The translations under genes were made by a program, and so were the position numbers. Positions 59,801 to 64,000 of a stretch of 64,000 bases of DNA are shown here, piece after piece. Origin of the DNA: Siderastrea siderea (Eukaryota; Cnidaria; Anthozoa; Scleractinia; Rhizangiidae). Location: positions 14,746,453 to 14,810,452 of the forward strand of contig OZ034978.1 in assembly GCA_964030785.1 (NCBI GenBank). The letters run 5' to 3'. Positions within the stretch are counted from its first letter, which is position 1; every line of letters begins with the position of its first letter. Under the pieces are notes generated by a model, which worked only from the letters and a program-made list of their open reading frames with translations, made no database searches and was not told where the DNA came from.

Positions 59801-62023
59801 ACTTCCCTTTAGTTCACTTAACTCATTTTCGGTTTTACTCATACAGTTATGCCATTACCTCGACCACTAAGTTCGTAAAGCCGGCCATCTTTGTTTCATT
59901 TAAAGTGAAACCTAATCCGTGCGCTCTATATCCACAAAAATCCAAGCAAATATCTAGATGCAATGCAAATGGGATTTAAGGGAAATGAAAAGAAAAAATT
60001 AAGGGACGGATGTGTCTCTATATTGTTTGATATACTGTAAAGGGTGATATTTGGTGGTCCTTGTTTCCAACTTTTCTTTAACGTAGGGGCGGCTCAACTG
60101 CCATCAGGACAAAGGATTCCAAGTGAGTAAAATAAATCAAAATTAGCACCTTGAAATGACCTTGATCTAAAAATACATTTAAACTATGACGACCGTTTAT
60201 TTGGCTAATACGGCACTAACGGAGGGGACACTTAAGGCTAGCTTGAGGCTGTTTTGTGGAGAATGTACATCAAAGCTTGTTGCAGTTCTTTGCTAGTGAA
60301 GCAGAATTCAAAGAACAGTAATTGACAGCAACTTGACTTTCCGCCAAAAGCGTTGGCGTCGCCAAAGGCCACTTTATGTTTAGTTCCCTGTGCACATGGT
60401 TTGCGGTAAGAAAGATGCAGCCAAGACAAAAAAAAAATTATTGTGGAATTTTAACAGGAAAGTAGATTAAGATAGCTTTGATGTTAACATGTTTTTGATT
60501 TAAAGACATGAATGTCACGAAGATGGTTTGTGTCTTATGACGTTTTCCCCTCAGCTTATTTTACCATTGGATGCTACAGAGATACCTCCAATCGTGCAAT
60601 CCAAACCTTGGAAGGTAAAGATCCTATATTAGATGGATCTTATTCCTCTCGCATCAATGCCATTGCAAAGTGTGCCGTGGCTGCAACGAGCAGAGGCTAC
60701 AGTATGTTTGCAGTTCAGAATGGTGGCTGGTGTGCAGCCAGTGCTACAGCGCCACAGACTTATGATAAGTATGGAAGATCTACAGCTTGCAAGCCTGACG
60801 GTGAAGGTGGACCATGGGCCAATGAAGTGTATCGAATCGGAGGTAAGCGTTCAAGACCAGGATAAGTAGAACACTTGAGAAATAAGAAGACACATTTTAT
60901 TACTTTCCTACGATTTCAATAGAAAAAATTAAATCTTGACAGTCGCAGTTGTGTAAACGTGGCTTTTTATTTCAAGTGGCTGAACACAATTAACAGAGAT
61001 TGACTCTTGTTTTTCATCAGAGCACCGTGCTTTGATCGCACTGAACAGCTGATGGACCCTGTTTTAGCAGTCACTGAATGCTACAAAAATGCACTCAGCT
61101 CTAGACGTTTTATTCTATTTGCACACATTTGACTACGTTATCTGTTTAAATTAAACGAATCAAAGCATCGTACAATTCTAACAGAGCGGATCAGTTTTCC
61201 TTTTATTCACTCCCTGCCATAATAGGGGTTTGATAAAGATGTCTGCAAGATTGCAGGGCCCTAACTGAAGATCCCATGTAAGAACGTCCTCAAACCTATA
61301 AATGTAAGTTTTGTTTGTGGTGAATTGCAGCAATTCAACAAGCTCCTGACATGCAAAGCGGCACCAGCTCTGACAAAAAAGTAAGTGCCTCTTCAGAATT
61401 GGATGGCAACCCTGTCGCCATCCAGGACAGTCCTGGCTTTCACGGAAGTTCAGGCAAAGCAATATCGTGGTCAGCAGGCGTAAATGATGGCAATCAATGG
61501 CTCCAGGTTGATCTGGGTGATCCGTACACAAGTGTAACAGGTGTGACGACGCAAGGCAGAAATGGTTACAGCCAGTGGGTAACCAAATACAAGCTGCAGT
61601 ACAGTGATGATGGTGTGAATTTCAAGAGCTATAGCGATCCAGGACAAACTGCGGCTAAGGTGAAGTAGGCTTCCTCATTTTCATCTGCATTTTAAGTGAT
61701 TCTCGTCTTTTTATCAATGCTTCTCAAAAACTGACAATTCAACTTTCTTTACCGTTGACTATAGAACAGGAACGCTAAAGTAGTAGATTTCCTTTGTGCA
61801 TCCTGCGTTACTTTCACGTTACGATTTTGGGAAATAGAACTTTACCTGTTGTTGATGGCCGCTTTAGCTTTCCTTTTCTGCTTAATTTAGGAGTTTGATG
61901 GGAACACAGATCGGGACACTCCTGTGTATCATAAACTAGCACAGCCGATTTTGGGACGTTACATCCGCATTAGACCCACAGGATGGCATGGTCACATATC
62001 AATAAGAGTGCAACTCCATGGCA
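53964..62023 (+). CDS. Gene C: secreted GCWxDT / TSP1 / F5-8C protein (3' end not found)
   Basis: Predicted exons are 53964-54072, 56366-56674, 57716-57958, 58377-58416, 58501-58737, 58841-58855, 59032-59070, 59228-59257, 59428-59457, 59632-59661, 60087-60122, 60555-60842, 61331-61659 and 61891-62023. All joins keep one frame, about 622 residues to 62023. Order: signal peptide, Tyr/Pro/Ser-rich segment, GCWxDT domain, TSP1, Thr/Pro linker of repeated mini-exons, second GCWxDT domain, F5/8 type C domain. TSP1 plus discoidin-type domains with secretion suggest a matrix adhesion protein, broadly like coral coadhesin-type proteins; this likeness is by domain content only. The last exon leaves in phase 1 and no terminal exon was identified before 64000. 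Confidence 0.82.
54575..56114. mobile_element. 1.54-kb foldback element with long inverted arms
   Basis: The left arm (from 54575, CACAGGCGGCCCAAACTCAC) runs to about 55310 and returns inverted from about 55420 to 56114. Arms differ by small substitutions and one nested 79-bp insertion in the left arm. The flanks CCCACAT (54568-54574 and 56115-56121) look like a 7-8 bp target-site duplication. It lies in the first intron of gene C. The similar ORFs on each arm are mirror images and are not taken as genes. Confidence 0.85.
54606..54675. mobile_element. 70-bp perfect palindromic insertion nested in the foldback arm
   Basis: TAGCCTGTGAACAGGCTCCG through its exact complement forms a 34-bp stem with a 2-base centre. 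It is flanked by TACGAGGTG direct repeats (54597-54605 and 54676-54684). The opposite arm carries the empty site, so the insertion came after arm duplication. The end motif CCTGTTCACAGGCTATAC also occurs at 16487-16504. Confidence 0.8.
56366..56674 (+). CDS. Gene C exon: Tyr/Pro/Ser-rich segment
   Basis: A 309-nt phase 1-1 exon starting SQIPKRQQDLVTSF. It has a run of repeated YP/SP units (HPYPYPSPSSYPYSLP), then a hydrophilic tail with an NRT sequon. The low-complexity Tyr/Pro content is typical of extracellular structural proteins. No domain is recognised. Confidence 0.7.
56838..56917 (+). repeat. (AAAT)n microsatellite
   Basis: About 20 tetranucleotide units in a gene C intron. Confidence 0.9.
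57716..57958 (+). CDS. Gene C GCWxDT domain 1, first part
   Basis: A 243-nt exon, identical in length and phase to the gene A exon at 35297-35539. It encodes FKSIGCWSDTSVRAIETLEG, YKSRVNALMKCAEAA, MFALQNGGQCFGGKNA and KYGKSTACC. Confidence 0.82.
58377..58416 (+). CDS. Gene C GCWxDT domain 1, last part
   Basis: A 40-nt exon, phase 1 to 2, encoding GDGEGGPWSNEVYR. It is equivalent to the 40-nt gene A exon at 35122-35161. Confidence 0.78.
58501..58737 (+). CDS. Gene C thrombospondin type 1 (TSP1) domain
   Basis: A 237-nt exon, phase 2 to 1, encoding NPWSSWSPCPQTCNNGNG, then MRNRTCF, GCGTLGSTTIETRPC and GVQICP. It has the WSxWSPC, CxxTC and six-Cys pattern of TSP1 domains, which bind glycosaminoglycans and cell-surface proteins. 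Confidence 0.88.
58841..60122 (+). CDS. Gene C linker region: seven-exon... six Thr/Pro mini-exons
   Basis: Six phase 1-1 mini-exons: 58841-58855 (GLNQT), 59032-59070 (GNTTTTPSPTSGS), 59228-59257 (GTSPNPTPGL), 59428-59457 (GTSPNPTSGL), 59632-59661 (GTTPNPNSAQ) and 60087-60122 (GAAQLPSGQRIP). The middle ones sit in tandemly duplicated genomic units of about 200 bp, introns included. Together they form a flexible, probably O-glycosylated linker between TSP1 and the second GCWxDT domain. Confidence 0.7.
60555..60842 (+). CDS. Gene C GCWxDT domain 2 (single exon)
   Basis: A 288-nt phase 1-1 exon encoding FTIGCYRDTSNRAIQTLEGK, YSSRINAIAKCAVAA, MFAVQNGGWCAASATA, KYGRSTAC and DGEGGPWANEVYRIGG. The two parts that are separate exons in domain 1 and in gene A are continuous here, which points to intron loss or a distinct origin. 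GCW is GCY. Confidence 0.85.
61331..61659 (+). CDS. Gene C F5/8 type C (discoidin) domain, first part
   Basis: A 329-nt exon encoding MQSGTSSDKKVSASSELDGN, SWSAGVNDGNQWLQVDLGDP, VTGVTTQGRNGYSQWVTKYK and LQYSDDGVNFKSY. It shows the F5/8C pattern WLQVDLG, TQGR and YKLQYSDDG. The donor is taken after AAG (gtgaag) in phase 0, because the next exon then continues KEFDGNTDRDTPV. Confidence 0.87.
61891..62023 (+). CDS. Gene C F5/8 type C domain, last part
   Basis: A 133-nt exon encoding EFDGNTDRDTPVYHKLAQPI, LGRYIRIRPTGWHGHISIRV and QLHG. It completes the discoidin domain. It probably exits in phase 1 at gtaggg. The domain's usual N-terminal Cys partner is not evident in this copy. Confidence 0.8.
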
Positions 62024-62285
62024 GTAGGGGTAGGTCACCTTTTTATCGAGTATTTGAGTTAAAGACGAGACAAAAAAGATATATGATAGGCAGAGGTGAA
62101 CAGAAAGCATGCATATATCGTTTGTTGATGATTGCACCACTTTTTTTTTGTCTAAAGAAAGCTGACGATAGACGTTAATCACTGTAGAAGTAAAAGCCTG
62201 GGCATGAGGCAGTAAGAAGGTGCAGCAAATACATGCAATTGTTTGCAGTGTGTTTGCAGTGTGTGGGTCTCTCATTCTAACTTTT

Positions 62286-62770
62286 TGTGGTTACTGCGGA
62301 TTTGCGAGTAACCACTAACGCTGTCGCGCCATATAACTAGGTAAGTAACAATGGAATATTCGGGAACCAACGAGGAACAGGAAAAATTACCTTCGCCAAT
62401 CTTCGGAGGGTCTTGGCATCTACTTCGAATCTATATTAAACTAATATTAAACAACCTTTTCAAAACCTTCTTCCAGTGCTTCCAGTCATTTCGAAGTTTT
62501 CCTTGACGATGTGGTGAATTTGTAACCTTTTTAAAAGCTCTTTTTCTCTTCGAAATCGTCAAGTGAAAATATTTTTCAGTACGTACCGGGCCGCCATTCA
62601 TTTCTTTTTTTGGTTTTGTTTCCTTTTTCTTCTAACTAAGCTCCGGGGAAAACAAGGTGAAGGGGCGTCCAACGATGGACTTGCAAAATTTCACGGTGGA
62701 AAATTCCCGGTTTCGATAATTGCGTGCGGTGAGCTAGAAGTCCATATGCCTCAATCCCGCAGTAACCACA
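62286..62770. repeat. Possible element with TGTGGTTACTGCGG inverted ends
   Basis: A 14-bp inverted match at 62286-62299 and 62757-62770. A second short palindrome (GTGGTTACT with AGTAACCAC) lies at the left end. It could be a MITE or chance. Confidence 0.4.
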
Positions 62771-63715
62771 CGTCTGCATTGGGTGGACCTTTTTTTTTCA
62801 GCCGGTGTCGATGTTTGTTTTTTGTCGTGCAAGCGCTGGCGCTTCGACGGCCCGGATTCTTTCATTAACCTACCATTTCGTTTATGGTTTCCCGTTCCCC
62901 ATTTGCGGGTCAACACTCCCACAGCGGAAGCGAAATACAAAAACAACAACTCAATACACCTAAAATTTTATTTTCGTACCACTGCACATACAGGAATCGC
63001 GCGATCGCGCGGGATGAACGCGCGATGCGCAGAAAATGTGCTCGTTAGCAATAGGGGCCACCGTCCTTAAAAGCAATGTAATGTTACTTGTTCAAGGCGT
63101 TATTGAGGGAGGCTCTTCTGCACGCGCCAATTTCATTTCCCTAAGGAAGACTGCTAGTTATTACCTGAAAGTATCTCAGTGCCTGGAAGGCTATCATGAG
63201 TGGAATGAATTACTCGTAGCGTGCAGTTAAGCAATTGCTTCAATCTCAGTGTTTTTAGGAACATTTCAACCTTCAAAGGTTAATAGGCAAAACGTTGTAA
63301 CTAAGCTTTAATTTAAACCCTCGTCCGTACGCCCTCTGATAATGCAAAAGTGTGTGATGAGCAGAGGAAGAGAGAATAAATAGTTATAAGGGAAACTAAG
63401 GACATGGGTCTATTCGAGGTAAACGGCTTGCGATCGGACGGCTAAAGTATGCTAGCAGTGATTGATCTAATAAAAGTAATTATCCTTTACTTCTTTTATA
63501 CATCTTAATAGGAGCAGGACGAAGAATAACACGTGAGTAAATACATTCAATTAGATTTACTCTAATAGCTCCATAACGGTCCTTAAGCAGAATGAGGGGC
63601 TGAGGAATAGCTCGGTAACGGTAGTCGTGGGTTTGCGGATTTGCGAGAGCAAAACCTGTGCGGGCCCTTTTCATTCTGAAAGTCTTCGTAACAAAGGAAT
63701 TCAAATGTGCTTTAT

Positions 63716-63752
63716 TTATTTTATTATTTATTTATTTATTTATTTATTTTCT
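63716..63752 (+). repeat. (TTTA)n microsatellite
   Basis: About nine tetranucleotide units near the right end of the window. Confidence 0.85.
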
Positions 63753-64000
63753 TGCCGTTATTATTTAAACACTAAACTCATCAGGAAAATAAAACCATTT
63801 AAAAACAGAGCTGCTGAAATCCTCAGGAAACTCAGTTAACAGAATTTAATAGTCTTTGTTAATTGAACTGATGTACAACAGTTTGATTCTTGTGAGTAAC
63901 TCCATTTATTTCGAAGTGTGGATCGTTTGCAAATGGATGTGTCTCCTCTTACTCGTTTCCTGCCAAGCGATTTTTTAAAAAAAATGAGAATTCCTGCAAA

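Larger units (their letters stand above)
62030..64000. other. Downstream of gene C F5/8C exon: no exon recognised
   Basis: Open frames at 62563-63070 show no family features. A phase-1 acceptor (ttttcag) at about 62802 could open one of them, but nothing supports it. The gene C end may lie beyond 64000. Confidence 0.45.

Noticed and set aside
61660..61665. Alternative donor gtaggc at 61665 for the F5/8C exon
   Set aside because: It puts the next exon out of frame and into an early stop; the donor after AAG at 61659 keeps the domain.

Overview
The window looks like a piece of an anthozoan cnidarian nuclear genome, most likely a stony coral. Genes have short phase-matched exons in AT-rich introns with GT/AG borders. 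Most space is introns and repeats, there are eukaryotic tRNA genes, and the protein content is secreted modular adhesion proteins of the kinds known from cnidarian extracellular and skeletal matrix (VWA, LamG/concanavalin-like, TSP1, F5/8C and a GCWxDT cysteine domain). No species can be assigned from sequence alone.

Three secreted-protein genes dominate. Gene A (minus strand, about 37.5 kb to beyond base 1) starts with a signal peptide, a short Cys motif, one GCWxDT domain and an acidic linker. It then runs through at least seven VWA and nine LamG-like domains joined by tiny Pro/Thr mini-exons. Every module exon begins and ends in phase 1, and the joined reading frame stays open for about 11.2 kb of coding sequence (about 3,750 residues) before leaving the window. 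VWA domains with an intact metal site alternate strictly with VWA domains that have lost it. A VWA-LamG-VWA-LamG block is tandemly duplicated between about 15.5 and 2.8 kb. Gene B (minus, 46.2 to 41.9 kb) is a small single-VWA secreted protein spread over several exons. Gene C (plus, 54.0 to at least 62.0 kb) has a signal peptide, a Tyr/Pro-rich segment, two GCWxDT domains, one TSP1 domain, repeated Thr/Pro mini-exons and an F5/8C (discoidin) domain. Genes A and C share an orthologously split GCWxDT exon pair (243 + 40 nt). The three genes therefore form a cluster of related extracellular-matrix genes that could act together in adhesion or matrix building; that functional link is inference.

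Mobile DNA is abundant. A complete, apparently very young DIRS-order tyrosine-recombinase retrotransposon (17412-22821) with perfect split direct repeats sits in an intron of gene A. Other elements are LINE 3' ends with microsatellite tails, tRNA-derived SINEs, a 1.54-kb foldback element with a nested palindromic insertion, a 413-bp near-perfect inverted repeat, a 3.2-kb element with TTAA-bounded inverted termini, and several small MITE-like elements. Between genes B and C lie one tRNA-Lys(TTT) gene, one tRNA-Asp(GTC) gene and one tRNA-Lys pseudogene.

Exon borders were placed by eye from GT/AG sites, frame and homology between modules; no transcript data or database search was available.
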